From NCBI RefSeq assembly GCF_003086895.1, contig NZ_CP026004.1, positions 2,454,731 to 2,518,730 of the forward strand: DNA of 64,000 nt. The letters are read 5' to 3'. The position numbers and the translations under genes are program-made. Source of the DNA: Stenotrophomonas sp. ESTM1D_MKCIP4_1. Its GTDB lineage: Bacteria > Pseudomonadota > Gammaproteobacteria > Xanthomonadales > Xanthomonadaceae. This document shows, in pieces, positions 42,532 to 52,514 of the stretch; the first letter of the stretch is position 1; every line of letters begins with the position of its first letter. The notes under the pieces were generated by a model. It was not told where the DNA came from. It saw only the letters and a list, made by a program, of their open reading frames with translations, and ran no database searches.

Positions 42532-45399
42532 ATGGACATCCCAAGCTCTTCCCTGCTTGCATCCCTCGCCTCGCTTTCTCACCGCGAACGGCTGATCCAG
42601 CTGCAGGGCCCCGAACAGGGCCTGGTGGTCGAACGCTTCGAGGGCACCGAATCGGTCTGCGGTGACAACCGCCTGCAGATCGACTGCCTGGCCACCGATG
42701 CCTTCCTCGATCTGGCCCCCTGGCTGGAACAGCCGCTGACCCTGCAGCTGCGCCAGGCCGACGGCGCGCTGCGGCAGTGGCATGGCCTGTGCACCGAGGC
42801 CGCACAGCTGGGCAGCGATGGCGGCCTGGCCCGTTACCGCCTGATCCTTGAACCCTGGACCGCGCTGCTGCGCCTGCGCCGCAATGCGGTGATCTTCCAG
42901 GACCAGGACACCCGCGCCATCTGCGAGCAGATCTTCGGCGACTACCCGCAGGCGGCGTTCCGCTTCGACGTGCAGGCCGAACTGCCCGCCCGTGCCATCA
43001 CCACCCAGTACCGCGAAACCGACTGGGCCTTTGTCACCCGGCTGCTGGCCGAGGCCGGCCTGGCCTGGCGCATCGAGCAGGCGCAGGGCGAGGAAGCCGC
43101 GCACACGCTGGTGGTGTTCGAGCCGGGTGCGGAATTGCCCGACACCGGCACGCTGCGCTTCCATCGCGCCGACATGGCCGAGGCCAGCGACGGCATCACC
43201 GCCTTCGCCGAGCGCCAGCAGCTGGTGCCCAATGCCAGCACCGTGGCCAGCTGGCACAGCGAACAGGTCAATGCCGTGGCCGCGCAGTCCAGTGCCGATG
43301 CCGGCAGCCTGCCCGCGCTGGAGGTCTACGTGCAGCCGCGCGCCGGCCGCTTCGCCCAGCCCGGCTGGGCCGATGCCGAAGCGCAGGCGCGGCTGGATGC
43401 GCTGCGCGTGGGCCAGGTGCTCTACCGCGGCAGCGGCAGCGAGCGCCAGCTCGGCGCAGGCGCCACCTTCGCCCTGTCCCAGCACCCGCAGCATGCCGGC
43501 CAGACCTTCCAGCTGCTGGCCGTGCAGCACGTGGCAGTGAACAACCTGGACCAGGGCATCGCCGAACTGCTGGGCAACACCGCGCTGGAGCGCGGCGCCT
43601 ACCGCAACAGCTTCATCGCCACCGGTGCCGATGTGCCGCTGCGTGCCCTGCCGCAGGACCGCCCCACCCTGCACGGCCCGCAGACCGCGCGCGTGGTGGG
43701 CGTGGCCGATGCTGCGCTCAGCCCCAACCGCGAACACCAGGTGCGCATCCAGTTCGGCTGGCAGCGCGGCAGCGCGCCCAATCCGGGCGGGCTGACCGAC
43801 ACCGGCAGTGCCCAGCCCGGCCATGCCCCCGGCGACCACACCAGCGGCAGCTGGGTATCGGTGGCCGAATGGGTGGCCGGCCCGAACTGGGGCACCGCCT
43901 TCCTGCCCCGCGTGGGCAGCGAGGTGCTGGTGGAATTCCTGCACGGCGATATCGACCAGCCGCGCATCACCGGCCAGCTGTACAACGGCGAGGTCGCCCC
44001 GCCCTTCGGCGGCGGCATCGACGAGAACGCCCGCCACCCCGGCGTGCTCAGCGGCCTGCACACCCAGGCCCATGACGGCAGCGGCACCCAGCAATGGGTG
44101 ATGGATGACACACCGGGCCAGCTGCGCACGCGCCTGCACAGTTCGCTGGCCGACAGCCGGCTGGAGCTGGGCTATCTGATCGCCCACCAGGACACCGCCC
44201 GCGGCGCCCTGCGCGGCGAAGGTTTCGAGCTGGCCACCCAGGGCTGGGGCAACGTGCATGCCGGCGAAGGCCTGCTGCTGTCGGCCAGCCTGCAGGAACG
44301 CGGTGCTTCCACGGTGATGGACAACGCCAGCGTGGTGGCGCAGCTGAAAGGCGCCGAGCGCAGCCTGGAACAGATGCAGCAGACCCTGGCCCAGCAAGAG
44401 GTGCCCGGCCTGGCCGAGTACCAGCGCACCCAGCAGCTGCGCGAGCAGATCGACCCGCAGGCGCAGGGCCGCTTCCAGGGCGATGTGAACGGGCAGAGTG
44501 GAATGAAGCCCGGCAGCGATGGCCGCAGCCCCGGCGAGCAGCCGGTGGAACGGCTGGGCAAGCCCCTGCTGCTGGCCGAAGCGCCGCACCACATTGCCTG
44601 GACCACCCCGGCCAGCGCGGTGGCCTACGCCGGACAGAACCTGCAGATGACCGTGCAGCAGGACCTGCACGTCAGCGCCGGGGAAACCATCGCTACCGTT
44701 TCTGGCGGACACGTCTCGCTGTTCGCGCAGAGCGGCCCGCTGCGGGTGATCGCCGCGCAGGGCCCGGTGAGCCTGCAGGCCAACGACGGCGAACTGGAAC
44801 TGCTGAGCGACCAGGCCCTGACCATCACCGCCACCGACGACCGCATCGACGTGCTGGCGCAGACCAAGGTGGTGCTGCAGGCCGGCAGCAGCGCGATCAC
44901 GCTGGAAGGGGGCAACATCACCTTCAGTTGCCCGGGCGAGTTCAAGGTCAAGGCGGGCGAGCATCCGTTCATGGGTGGGGGCAGTGATGCCCCGGCCATG
45001 CCGGTACTTCCCAATGGCCTGTTCTCGTTCAAGGACAGCCTGCGCTTCGCGCTGGAAGGTGCCGACACACTGGCTACGGAGATGGGCTGGAAGGACAAGG
45101 CCTACCGCATCTTCAACAACGACGGTGAACAGGTGGCCGGCGGCACCATCGGCGAAGACGGTCGCCTGCCGCGCGTGATGGCCGATGGCCTGGGCCGCCC
45201 GCTGACCCTGGAGGTCGGTGACGACAGCTGGGAAATGCTGGCCTCGGCCCCCGGCCAGGCACCCGAGAACGACGGCGATACGCCCGATGCCGATGGCACT
45301 GATCCCTTCCTGGGCGATCTCGATGCCAGCGATGCCGTTGGCTCGCTGACGCCGGAACAGATCCTCGAACTGCTCAACGAATCGCCTTCCTCCACATGA
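42532..45399 (+). CDS. vgrG: VgrG spike protein (copy 3) with C-terminal extension
   Basis: A 955-aa VgrG from the ATG at 42532, 10 bp after tssL. The base (R-L-I-Q-L-Q-G-P-E-Q-G-L; Y-R-E-T-D-W-A-F-V-T-R-L-L-A-E-A-G), OB region (W-V-A-G-P-N-W-G-T-A-F-L-P-R-V-G-S-E-V-L-V-E-F) and DUF2345 are all present. It continues for about 130 residues past DUF2345 (roughly 825-955). This tail contains a small unit, A-Y-R-I-F-N-N-D-G-E-Q-V-A-G-G-T, then an acidic linker and a helix, S-L-T-P-E-Q-I-L-E-L-L-N-E. Such tails often dock an effector. The stop overlaps the next gene by 4 bp. Confidence 0.93.
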   Translation: MDIPSSSLLASLASLSHRERLIQLQGPEQGLVVERFEGTESVCGDNRLQIDCLATDAFLDLAPWLEQPLTLQLRQADGALRQWHGLCTEAAQLGSDGGLARYRLILEPWTALLRLRRNAVIFQDQDTRAICEQIFGDYPQAAFRFDVQAELPARAITTQYRETDWAFVTRLLAEAGLAWRIEQAQGEEAAHTLVVFEPGAELPDTGTLRFHRADMAEASDGITAFAERQQLVPNASTVASWHSEQVNAVAAQSSADAGSLPALEVYVQPRAGRFAQPGWADAEAQARLDALRVGQVLYRGSGSERQLGAGATFALSQHPQHAGQTFQLLAVQHVAVNNLDQGIAELLGNTALERGAYRNSFIATGADVPLRALPQDRPTLHGPQTARVVGVADAALSPNREHQVRIQFGWQRGSAPNPGGLTDTGSAQPGHAPGDHTSGSWVSVAEWVAGPNWGTAFLPRVGSEVLVEFLHGDIDQPRITGQLYNGEVAPPFGGGIDENARHPGVLSGLHTQAHDGSGTQQWVMDDTPGQLRTRLHSSLADSRLELGYLIAHQDTARGALRGEGFELATQGWGNVHAGEGLLLSASLQERGASTVMDNASVVAQLKGAERSLEQMQQTLAQQEVPGLAEYQRTQQLREQIDPQAQGRFQGDVNGQSGMKPGSDGRSPGEQPVERLGKPLLLAEAPHHIAWTTPASAVAYAGQNLQMTVQQDLHVSAGETIATVSGGHVSLFAQSGPLRVIAAQGPVSLQANDGELELLSDQALTITATDDRIDVLAQTKVVLQAGSSAITLEGGNITFSCPGEFKVKAGEHPFMGGGSDAPAMPVLPNGLFSFKDSLRFALEGADTLATEMGWKDKAYRIFNNDGEQVAGGTIGEDGRLPRVMADGLGRPLTLEVGDDSWEMLASAPGQAPENDGDTPDADGTDPFLGDLDASDAVGSLTPEQILELLNESPSST

Positions 45400-45908
45400 C
45401 CATTCGATCCTTCCTGCTTCTGCTTGGCCTGTCCCTGGCATCGCTGGCCCAGGCACAGCAGTATCCGCCCGGCAGCACCGACATCAAGGCGGGCCAGGGA
45501 ACCGTGCGCGTGAACACGGGCTATGTCAGCCACTTCAACGCGCACAGCTTCCATGTCTACAGTTTCCAGTACCGGCCAACGGCCAGCGATGCGGTGTGGA
45601 ACCAGCTTCCACTGCTGCCCCGCAATGACGCGCCGCCGGCTGAGTTCCTGGTGAAGGCCACCGCTACGGCTGACTTTCCACTGCGCGATGCCCGCGTGGT
45701 GGTCGAAGGCAGCAATGTGGCCCTGTACATCGCCGAACTGACGTTCAAGGACACGCCGTACGACGACAACGCTACCGTCGAGCTGAAGCGCTATGTGCTC
45801 AAGCAGCAACCGGATGAAGAACGCTGGGTGCTGGTGCTCGACTCTACCCGACGGCTGCCGCAGGGCACGGATGTAACGCAGGCCCTTGCCAAGCTTCCGT
45901 CCCGATAG
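45396..45908 (+). CDS. Unknown exported protein between vgrG3 and its effector
   Basis: A 170-aa protein with a clear signal peptide (residues 1-20, cleavage after A-Q-A) and no lipobox. The mature part has Y-V-S-H-F-N-A-H-S-F-H-V-Y-S-F-Q-Y, then a conserved-looking P-L-L-P-R-N-D and K-R-Y-V-L-K-Q-Q-P-D-E-E-R-W. I do not recognise the family. It is joined to vgrG3 by a 4-bp overlap and precedes the LysM effector by 11 bp. A periplasmic protein in this place is a good immunity candidate, as with the Ivy-like gene of island 1, which holds the same slot between vgrG and hydrolase. Confidence 0.75.
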   Translation: MTIRSFLLLLGLSLASLAQAQQYPPGSTDIKAGQGTVRVNTGYVSHFNAHSFHVYSFQYRPTASDAVWNQLPLLPRNDAPPAEFLVKATATADFPLRDARVVVEGSNVALYIAELTFKDTPYDDNATVELKRYVLKQQPDEERWVLVLDSTRRLPQGTDVTQALAKLPSR

Positions 45909-45919
45909 GACGACACGGA

Positions 45920-47806
45920 ATGCCTACCTATATCAGCGCAGTGTTCAACAAGGAAACGCGCACTGTGGAGTTCACCGCCGACAACGGTGACAAGCTCATC
46001 CGCAGTGGCGGCTCGCTCGCGTGGCTGCTCAACAATCCCGGCAATCTTCGACCGGGTGGCAAGTACGTCAAGATGATCGGGCAGGCCGACACCAAGAGCG
46101 GCAAGTTCGCCATCTTCCCGACCGCCGAGGATGGGCGGGCGGAGAAGCGCGCCCTGCTGCGCCGCAAGTACAACGACATGACGTTGTACAACGCCATGCA
46201 TACCTATGCGCCGGAATCGGAGAACGATACGGCCGCCTATCTGGCCTATGTACGCAAGCGGTCCGGCGCCACCGACCAGACGGTCATCAAGGACATGACC
46301 GACGAGCAGTTCAACGGCATGATCGCGGCGATGGAGCAGTACGAAGGCTTCAATGCCAAGCCCGAGACCCGCAAGGAGCGGATCGTGCATGCCACCCAGG
46401 TCACGCTGTCCGACGGCACCCGTCCGCTGCCGGCGACGCCTGTGATCGTGCGCAGCAGCACCGCCGGCGAAAAGAAGGTCAAGACCAACGAGCACGGCGC
46501 ACTGCCCACCTTCATCACCCGCCAGCCCGGTGAGATGATCGAGCTGTTCCTGGACGAGTCGGGCAAGATCGGCACCCGCATCGGGCAGTTCGCCCTGCAG
46601 CAGGCGTCTGCGTCGCTGGTGTTCGCACGCAACATGATGACGGTGGGCGGCAACTCCCAGCCGCACAACCCGGTGCAGCCGAGCAAGGACAAGCGCACAC
46701 CGCTACGCTATGTCGTGCAGCCCGGTGACACGCTCGCCACCATCGCCAGCCGGTTCAAGACGTCGGTGGACGAGCTGGTGTCGAACAACCAGATCCGCAA
46801 CCGCAACCGGATCTATCCCGGGCACGTCGTGTGGATCTACGGCAAGGCGCCAGCCACTGCGGCCAATGACAGCGGCCCCGCGCAGCCGGCCGCACGCGCG
46901 GCGGCGACTTACAGCGTGCGCTCGGGCGATACACTGGGAAAAATCGCAGACCGCCATGGCACCAGTGTCGACGCACTGATGGCGGCCAACCCGTCCATCA
47001 GCAATGCGAACCGGATCAGCCCCGGGCAGAAGATCACCCTGCCGGCCGGCGCGAAGGCAGCCTCCACGTCCTCGCAGACGGCAGCCACGCGCACCGGCAC
47101 CACGACGGCGGCAGGCAAGGGGGATCGACCGTCCCTGGTCAAGAATCCGCCGAACACGACCGCCGGCACCGCGGTGAAGCCTCCTGCAACCGTGCAGGGG
47201 CGGGATACGCGCAGCCGCGAGGGTGAAGGTCACCCGATTTCGATCATTCCCTTCTCGCAGAAGCGCGCCCCCTGGGTCGAACATGCCTATGCGCAGGCAC
47301 GGAAGTGGGCCGGCAAGAAGGAAGCCGAAATCAGCCGCACCATCAATTTCCATTCCGAACTGGGATATGGCAAACAATTCACCACGATGGCCGGCAGTTC
47401 CAATGCGTGGTGCGCGTCCTTCGTGAACTGGTGCCTGCGCAGCGCGGGCTTTGCCACGTCCTCGCCCCACCCGTACCGCGCACGATCGTTCGCTGCCGAT
47501 ACCACGCGCTTCAGCCAGATTGACGGCCCGGTGTTCGGCGCAGTGGCCCTGGTGGGAACCTCGCACGTCGGCTTCGTCTACGCCATGGAGCGTGGCCGTC
47601 CGGTGCTGCTGGGCGGAAACCAGAGCGATCAGATCAACTTCGTCCGCTTCAATCCGGCAACGCTGCGCTACTACGTGCCGAAAAGCTATCTGCCCTTTGC
47701 GCAGAAGGAACTCAAGGAATCCAAACTCGATGAACTGGCAGCCACCGACCTCAACGCGGCACTCGGCATCGTCGTCGCCAAGAAAGCAGGCGACAACACG
47801 CGCTGA
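45920..47806 (+). CDS. T6SS effector: virion-lysozyme-like domain, two LysM and TIGR02594-type peptidase/amidase
   Basis: A 628-aa protein without a signal peptide. Residues 30-145 resemble the P5/tail-lysozyme domain of phages (N-N-P-G-N-L-R at 38-44, then Y-A-P-E-S-E-N-D-T at 96-104). Two LysM repeats bind glycan (about 262-307, Y-V-V-Q-P-G-D-T-L; 330-375, Y-S-V-R-S-G-D-T-L). The C-terminus (450-590) matches TIGR02594, an NlpC/P60-like fold: N-A-W-C-A-S-F-V-N-W-C-L with Cys498, S-H-V-G-F with His549 and G-G-N-Q-S-D at 565-570. It therefore likely cuts both glycan and peptide bonds of peptidoglycan. It follows vgrG3 and an exported unknown. A disordered Ala/Thr/Pro linker joins LysM2 to the peptidase. 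Confidence 0.8.
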   Translation: MPTYISAVFNKETRTVEFTADNGDKLIRSGGSLAWLLNNPGNLRPGGKYVKMIGQADTKSGKFAIFPTAEDGRAEKRALLRRKYNDMTLYNAMHTYAPESENDTAAYLAYVRKRSGATDQTVIKDMTDEQFNGMIAAMEQYEGFNAKPETRKERIVHATQVTLSDGTRPLPATPVIVRSSTAGEKKVKTNEHGALPTFITRQPGEMIELFLDESGKIGTRIGQFALQQASASLVFARNMMTVGGNSQPHNPVQPSKDKRTPLRYVVQPGDTLATIASRFKTSVDELVSNNQIRNRNRIYPGHVVWIYGKAPATAANDSGPAQPAARAAATYSVRSGDTLGKIADRHGTSVDALMAANPSISNANRISPGQKITLPAGAKAASTSSQTAATRTGTTTAAGKGDRPSLVKNPPNTTAGTAVKPPATVQGRDTRSREGEGHPISIIPFSQKRAPWVEHAYAQARKWAGKKEAEISRTINFHSELGYGKQFTTMAGSSNAWCASFVNWCLRSAGFATSSPHPYRARSFAADTTRFSQIDGPVFGAVALVGTSHVGFVYAMERGRPVLLGGNQSDQINFVRFNPATLRYYVPKSYLPFAQKELKESKLDELAATDLNAALGIVVAKKAGDNTR

Positions 47807-47822
47807 TCGGCTGCGGCTGGCC

Positions 47823-48530
47823 ATGCTGGCCGTGCTCGCACTCGGGGTTGCCGGCTGCGGCGCACCGCCCTCGCCCGCCACCGGGACAGCAGGCGACACC
47901 GCACCGGAGGCACCTGCATCGACTGAGCAGAGTGCCGCCACGTCGACGGCCAGACTGGAGACGTTGCCGGCATTGCCCGACACGCAGCTCAAGGGCCTCT
48001 ATGCGGGTACGCTGTTGAAGCAGCTGCCCTTCAAGGACATCGACGGCGAGGGCGTGCTGCTGCTGTCGCGCAGCGAGAACACGCTGCCTGCCGAAGGCGA
48101 CGAGGATCCGGTAGAGCAGATCACCCTGCGCGCGGAACTGTACCGACGTGCGGATGCCGCAGCCGCATGGGGCTCGCGCTGGAGCGTCGACGACCCGGTC
48201 CAGTGCGAGGGTTTGGACCTGGACGCTGGCTACTTCCTCGACCAGGTGACGGCCACCGATCTGGACAACGACGGCCGCGCCGAACTGACCCTGGCCAGCC
48301 ACAGCTTCTGCGGCGGCGGCGTGGACCCGCAGCAGCTGCGTATCGGCCTTCGCCAGGGCGAGCAGTACTACGAAGTGCGTGGCGAATCGCTGGTGGAGGT
48401 GGAAGGCGATGCGCCCTTCGGCGGTGAGCGCCAGGACGATCCTGCGCTGGCGTCGGCTGCTCCACCGCTGCGCGCGCACGTGGACAAGGTGTGGGAAGCC
48501 ATCAAGCGCGGCCCGGCCAGCGTGCCGTAA
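47823..48530 (+). CDS. Putative lipoprotein downstream of the LysM effector
   Basis: A 235-aa protein from the ATG at 47823 with lipobox G-V-A-G-C, but this start gives an unusually short signal (Cys12) with no basic residue. A CTG start four codons upstream would give M-R-L-A-M-L-A, a better signal peptide. The mature part contains T-D-L-D-N-D-G-R-A-E-L-T, an aspartate-rich loop like FG-GAP or calcium-binding repeats, and paired cysteines (V-Q-C-E, S-F-C-G-G-G). Family not recognised. It begins 16 bp after the effector stop, so it is the second immunity candidate in island 3. Confidence 0.65.
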   Translation: MLAVLALGVAGCGAPPSPATGTAGDTAPEAPASTEQSAATSTARLETLPALPDTQLKGLYAGTLLKQLPFKDIDGEGVLLLSRSENTLPAEGDEDPVEQITLRAELYRRADAAAAWGSRWSVDDPVQCEGLDLDAGYFLDQVTATDLDNDGRAELTLASHSFCGGGVDPQQLRIGLRQGEQYYEVRGESLVEVEGDAPFGGERQDDPALASAAPPLRAHVDKVWEAIKRGPASVP

Positions 48531-48612
48531 GCACCGCGCCATGATCCAACGCATGCCGCCAGCCTGGACGCGGTGCTATGGTGGCGCCATCACGCCCTCT
48601 GGAGCCGTTCCG

Positions 48613-48918
48613 ATGAGCCGAAACAGCATCGCCCGCCTCTCCCTTGCCGCCATCGCCACGCCCCTGCTGCTGTCGGCCTGTGTCAGCACGCCCGGCCCAC
48701 AGGTGCAGGGGACGGGCCGCTGTGACGCCAGCCAACTGGGGTGGGCGGTGGGCCAGCCGGGCAACGAAGAAAACATGCGCCGGCTGTCACGTGAAAGTGG
48801 CGCGGGCCTGGTCAATCCGATCGGCCCGACCACGATCACCACCAAGGACATCCGTCCGGACCGCCTGCGGGTCTATATGGACAAGGACAACATCATCACC
48901 GCCGCACGCTGCGAGTAA
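48613..48918 (+). CDS. Peptidase inhibitor I78-family lipoprotein
   Basis: A 101-aa lipoprotein: signal with L-L-S-A-C (Cys23), then C-D-A-S-Q-L-G-W-A-V-G-Q-P-G, and the I78 hallmark I-R-P-D-R-L-R-V-Y-M-D close to the end, followed by a final Cys. I78 inhibitors block serine proteases such as elastase and chymotrypsin; Xanthomonadaceae genomes carry several. The ATG at 48613 has GGAG 9 bp ahead. It is not obviously part of the T6SS operon. Confidence 0.8.
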   Translation: MSRNSIARLSLAAIATPLLLSACVSTPGPQVQGTGRCDASQLGWAVGQPGNEENMRRLSRESGAGLVNPIGPTTITTKDIRPDRLRVYMDKDNIITAARCE

Positions 48919-48935
48919 CAGCGCCCGCAGGGCGC

Positions 48936-49592
48936 CTACGGCTGGCCGCCAGCCGTTGCGCAGGCCGGCAGTGGACGGTCAGGCACGTAACGCCCACCGA
49001 CGCTGCGGAACACCCGGTCTGCCGGACATGCGGCACGCTCGCCACTGACGTACTTCAGCTGCGGCAGCGCATCGGTGGAGGGGTGGACGTCAAGGCTGGA
49101 CCCGGGCTGCCATGGCACCACGAGCAGATCACCGTCGGTCTGCACATCATCGGCCAGGTGGCGAACCTGGCCCACGTGCAGCCAGGCAGGCTTCCCCTGC
49201 TGCTGCACGACCGCCGCGACCAGCACATCCTGCACCTCACCGCCCTCTACCCGGTGGGCAGGCAAGCGGATGATGTTCGGCCACACCGCGAGGCGTGCGC
49301 CCTGCGGCACCCTCACGGCTACCGCACGGTTCAACGGTTCGCGTGCGCCGGCCATCGTTTCTTCCACCATCAGCGTGGCCAGCGCCGATTCATCGGCCCG
49401 CAGCGCCTGCACGCACCAGGCACGGTCCTGCGTGCAATGGCGAGGACCGTCCGCTGCAGCGTCGTCAGCAGCAGGCATCGGTGACAGCTTCTCCAGCTGA
49501 CTGCCGGCTGCGCTGGGCGCGGCAGCGGCGGCAAACAGCGGCGTCAGCAGCAGCGCAACGGACAGCGCTCGCACAACAGCGGGGTGATTCAT
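48936..49592 (-). CDS. Unknown secreted protein
   Basis: A 218-aa protein from an ATG at 49592 with AGAGGA in front. It has a signal peptide (about residues 1-25, ending A-A-A-A-A), then an acidic Ala-rich stretch and a beta-rich body with four cysteines (H-C-T-Q, W-C-V-Q, A-A-C-P-A-D, P-A-C-A). No family recognised. It converges with the I78 inhibitor gene and sits 61 bp beyond the dld stop in the same direction, so it might be weakly cotranscribed with the lactate operon. Confidence 0.65.
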   Translation of the reverse strand: MNHPAVVRALSVALLLTPLFAAAAAPSAAGSQLEKLSPMPAADDAAADGPRHCTQDRAWCVQALRADESALATLMVEETMAGAREPLNRAVAVRVPQGARLAVWPNIIRLPAHRVEGGEVQDVLVAAVVQQQGKPAWLHVGQVRHLADDVQTDGDLLVVPWQPGSSLDVHPSTDALPQLKYVSGERAACPADRVFRSVGGRYVPDRPLPACATAGGQP

Positions 49593-49653
49593 CAGGCATC
49601 CTCTGCGCAGCAGCGCATCCTTGCGAAGGCAGAGATCGTAACCTACTCGATGT

Positions 49654-51360
49654 TCACGGTCCGTTGCAGTCGCAGCGCCCCCACTCCTTCGCCTTCGACG
49701 TGTGGCCAATGCCCGGATTGAACGTGTTGCTCGGGTCAAGCTGCCGATAGAAATCTGCCAGTGCGGGCTTGGCCGGGTACAGATGACCGACGTTGTGCTC
49801 GGCCGGGTACTCGGCGCCGCGCTCATCCAGCAGTGCCCACATCGCATGCTCGATCGCCATCGGATCCTCGCCCTTGCGCGCGATGTAATCCTGGTGAAAC
49901 ACGTGGCAGAGGAAGTGCCCGTAGTAGAGCTTGTGCAGCAGCTTCCCATCGATGTCGGCCGGCAGTGTCTCGAACCAGTCCGCGTCGTCGCGGCGCAGGG
50001 CGATATCCAGCGCCACGATGTCCTGTACCTGCGCGCGGTGGACTTCGCGGTAGCGCACCGCCGCACCGGCGACCGCGAAGCGATGCAGGAACGCCTTGCG
50101 CCCTTCTTCGGCCGTGCAGCGGAAGAAACCACCCTCGTGGTTGGCGAAACACTCGCGCAGCCAGCGCTCGGTCTCCGCGGCATCCTGCGCCGATACCTTC
50201 AGCAGGAGGTGATGTTCATAGCGCTGGCGGAACTCGCCCATGCGCGCTGGCAGATGCGAGGGCAACAGGCCGGTCAGTGCCTGCATCGCCCGGTCCGTCA
50301 CCCCGCGCAGGCCCAGTCGCTCGAACCAGCCATCGACGCGGCTCTTGAGCGCGAATGCGGCCGGCACGCGCGCGGTGCCCAGGCGATCGATCAACAGGAA
50401 CGTGTCCTTTCCATACCGCTCGCCGATGTCGTAGGCGTCGCGATGGATGTACTCACCCGCAATCGGCAGCCGCTCGAAGCCGGTCAGCAGCTGGCGGCGG
50501 ATGGCGGTGAGTGTGGCGGTGCGATTGCTGCCGATGTAGAAGACCTCGGCAGCTTCCTTTTCGAACGTATCCAGGCGCACGGCGAATACGGCCAGCTTTC
50601 CGGCCGAACCGGCCGCTTCGTAATGGCGGCTGGGATCGGCGTTGAACCGGGCGGGCGTATCGGCGTCGATCCGCCGCACCTCCTCGGCATAGCGTGGATC
50701 GGACGCAGCGCGACCGTCGCCGTCACCCACATCGGACGCGCTGTACTGCCCGTCCTGCAGGCGCTGCAGGATCTGTTCCGGGGTATCGCCCAGGGCGATG
50801 CCCAGGTGGTTGACCAGCTGCAGTGTGCCCTGCGCATCGACCTGCGCGTACAGTGCCAGCTCGGTGTACGCCGGGCCACGGCGCACCAGCGCGCCGCCGG
50901 AATTGTTGCAGACGCCGCCCAGCACCGAAGCGCCGATGCAGGACGAGCCGATCACCGAGTGCGGTTCGCGCCCCAGCGGTGCGAGCGTCTGCTCAAGGCG
51001 GTCCAGTGTTGCGCCTGGCAGGCACAGCACCTGGCGGCCTTCGTTCAACAGCTGGATGCCGGTCAGGCGCAGCGTGCTGACCAGCACGATCGGCCGGCCG
51101 TAGTCGTCGCCATCCGGGGTCGAACCGCCGGTCAGACCGGTGTTGGCCGCCTGCAGGATGATCGCTGCCCCACCCTGCACTGCTGCCTGCAGCACGCGCC
51201 ACAGTTCCAGCAGCGTGCCCGGGCGCACCACCGCCAGCACCGGGCCATCACCGAAGCGGTAGCCGCGGCGAAAGCGCCGGGTGGCCTTGTCGCCGGTCAG
51301 TACATGGCCACTGCCGACCGCATCGCGCAACTGCGCCAGCACGGCGTCGTGGCCACTCAT
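49654..51360 (-). CDS. dld: Quinone-dependent D-lactate dehydrogenase
   Basis: A 568-aa FAD enzyme of the Dld family, oxidising D-lactate to pyruvate and passing electrons to quinone at the membrane. The N-terminal PCMH-type FAD domain shows [11 protein letters not shown], the [11 protein letters not shown] loop and [20 protein letters not shown]. The C-terminal part with [12 protein letters not shown] and H-N-V-G-H-L-Y fits Dld's cap and membrane-binding regions. Its ATG overlaps the lldD stop (ATGA), so L- and D-lactate oxidation are made together. Confidence 0.92.
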   Translation of the reverse strand: MSGHDAVLAQLRDAVGSGHVLTGDKATRRFRRGYRFGDGPVLAVVRPGTLLELWRVLQAAVQGGAAIILQAANTGLTGGSTPDGDDYGRPIVLVSTLRLTGIQLLNEGRQVLCLPGATLDRLEQTLAPLGREPHSVIGSSCIGASVLGGVCNNSGGALVRRGPAYTELALYAQVDAQGTLQLVNHLGIALGDTPEQILQRLQDGQYSASDVGDGDGRAASDPRYAEEVRRIDADTPARFNADPSRHYEAAGSAGKLAVFAVRLDTFEKEAAEVFYIGSNRTATLTAIRRQLLTGFERLPIAGEYIHRDAYDIGERYGKDTFLLIDRLGTARVPAAFALKSRVDGWFERLGLRGVTDRAMQALTGLLPSHLPARMGEFRQRYEHHLLLKVSAQDAAETERWLRECFANHEGGFFRCTAEEGRKAFLHRFAVAGAAVRYREVHRAQVQDIVALDIALRRDDADWFETLPADIDGKLLHKLYYGHFLCHVFHQDYIARKGEDPMAIEHAMWALLDERGAEYPAEHNVGHLYPAKPALADFYRQLDPSNTFNPGIGHTSKAKEWGRCDCNGP

Positions 51361-52496
51361 GGCAGGCGCACCAGCGAGTCACGGCCGATATCGGCGATGC
51401 GACGCGCGCCGGTCAGGGTCATCGCCACGCGCATTTCCTTGGCGATCAGGTCCAGCAGGTTGGCCACGCCGGCCTCACCCTGTGCGGCGAGCGCATAGAC
51501 GAAGGCACGGCCCAGCAGCACGGTGTCGGCGCCCAGCGCCAGCATGCGCACCACGTCCAGGCCGTTGCGGATGCCCGAATCGGCCAGGATCTTCAGGTCG
51601 CCCTGCACGGCATCGGCAATGGCCGGCAGTGCGCGTGCAGTGGACAGCACGCCGTCCAGCTGGCGGCCACCATGGTTGGACACCACGATGCCATCGGCCC
51701 CGAACTTCACCGCATCGCGGGCGTCATCCGGATCAAGGATGCCCTTGATCACCATCGGACCCTTCCAGAACTCGCGGATCCACTCCAGGTCCTGCCAGGA
51801 AATGGACGGGTCGAAGTTGCTGCCCAGCCAGCCGATGTAGTCCGCCAGCCCGGTCGGGTTGCCGCGGTAGGCGGAAATGTTGCCGAGGTCGTGCGGGCGA
51901 CCGAACAGGCCAACATCCCAGGCCCACTGCGGATGGGCGATGGCCTGGCCGAAGCGGCGCAGCGAGGCATTCGGCCCGCTCATGCCCGAATGTGCATCAC
52001 GATAGCGCGCGCCCGGTACCGGCATGTCCACGGTGAACACCAGGGTGGTCACGCCCGCCGCCTGTGCGCGCTCCAGCGCATTGCGCATGAAGCCGCGGTC
52101 GCGGAGCACGTACAGCTGGAACCACATCGGCCGCTGGATGGCCGGCGCCACTTCTTCGATCGGGCAGACCGAGACGGTGGACAGGGTGAAGGGAATGCCG
52201 CGACTGTCGGCCGCACGCGCGGCCTGTACCTCGCCACGCCGTGCGTACATGCCGGTCAGGCCGACCGGGGCCAGCGCCACCGGCATCGCCAGCGTTTCGC
52301 CGAACAGTTCGGTTTCCAGGCTCAGGTCGGACATGTTGCGCAGGATGCGCTGGCGCAGTGCGATGTCGGACAGGTCGGAAACATTGCGCTTCAGCGTGTG
52401 CTCGGCATACGCGCCGCCATCGATGTAGTGGAACAGGAACGGCGGCAGGCGGCGCTCGGCTGCGGCACGGTAGTCGGTGGAAGCGGAAATGATCAT
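51357..52496 (-). CDS. lldD: L-lactate dehydrogenase (FMN, respiratory)
   Basis: A 379-aa FMN-dependent alpha-hydroxy-acid dehydrogenase of the LldD type. [13 protein letters not shown] near residue 20, [28 protein letters not shown] and the catalytic S-N-H-G-G-R-Q-L-D (His of the active site) are all present, followed by the phosphate-binding A-D-S-G-I-R-N-G and G-R-A. It converts L-lactate to pyruvate at the inner membrane. It follows lldR by 18 bp and overlaps dld by 4 bp. Confidence 0.95.
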   Translation of the reverse strand: MIISASTDYRAAAERRLPPFLFHYIDGGAYAEHTLKRNVSDLSDIALRQRILRNMSDLSLETELFGETLAMPVALAPVGLTGMYARRGEVQAARAADSRGIPFTLSTVSVCPIEEVAPAIQRPMWFQLYVLRDRGFMRNALERAQAAGVTTLVFTVDMPVPGARYRDAHSGMSGPNASLRRFGQAIAHPQWAWDVGLFGRPHDLGNISAYRGNPTGLADYIGWLGSNFDPSISWQDLEWIREFWKGPMVIKGILDPDDARDAVKFGADGIVVSNHGGRQLDGVLSTARALPAIADAVQGDLKILADSGIRNGLDVVRMLALGADTVLLGRAFVYALAAQGEAGVANLLDLIAKEMRVAMTLTGARRIADIGRDSLVRLP

Positions 52497-52514
52497 GGGG
52501 TCAACCGGAAGTCA

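Noticed and set aside
42508-45456. A 982-codon minus-strand frame opposite vgrG3
   Set aside because: VgrG3 is unambiguous on the plus strand; the opposite frame lacks any family signature.
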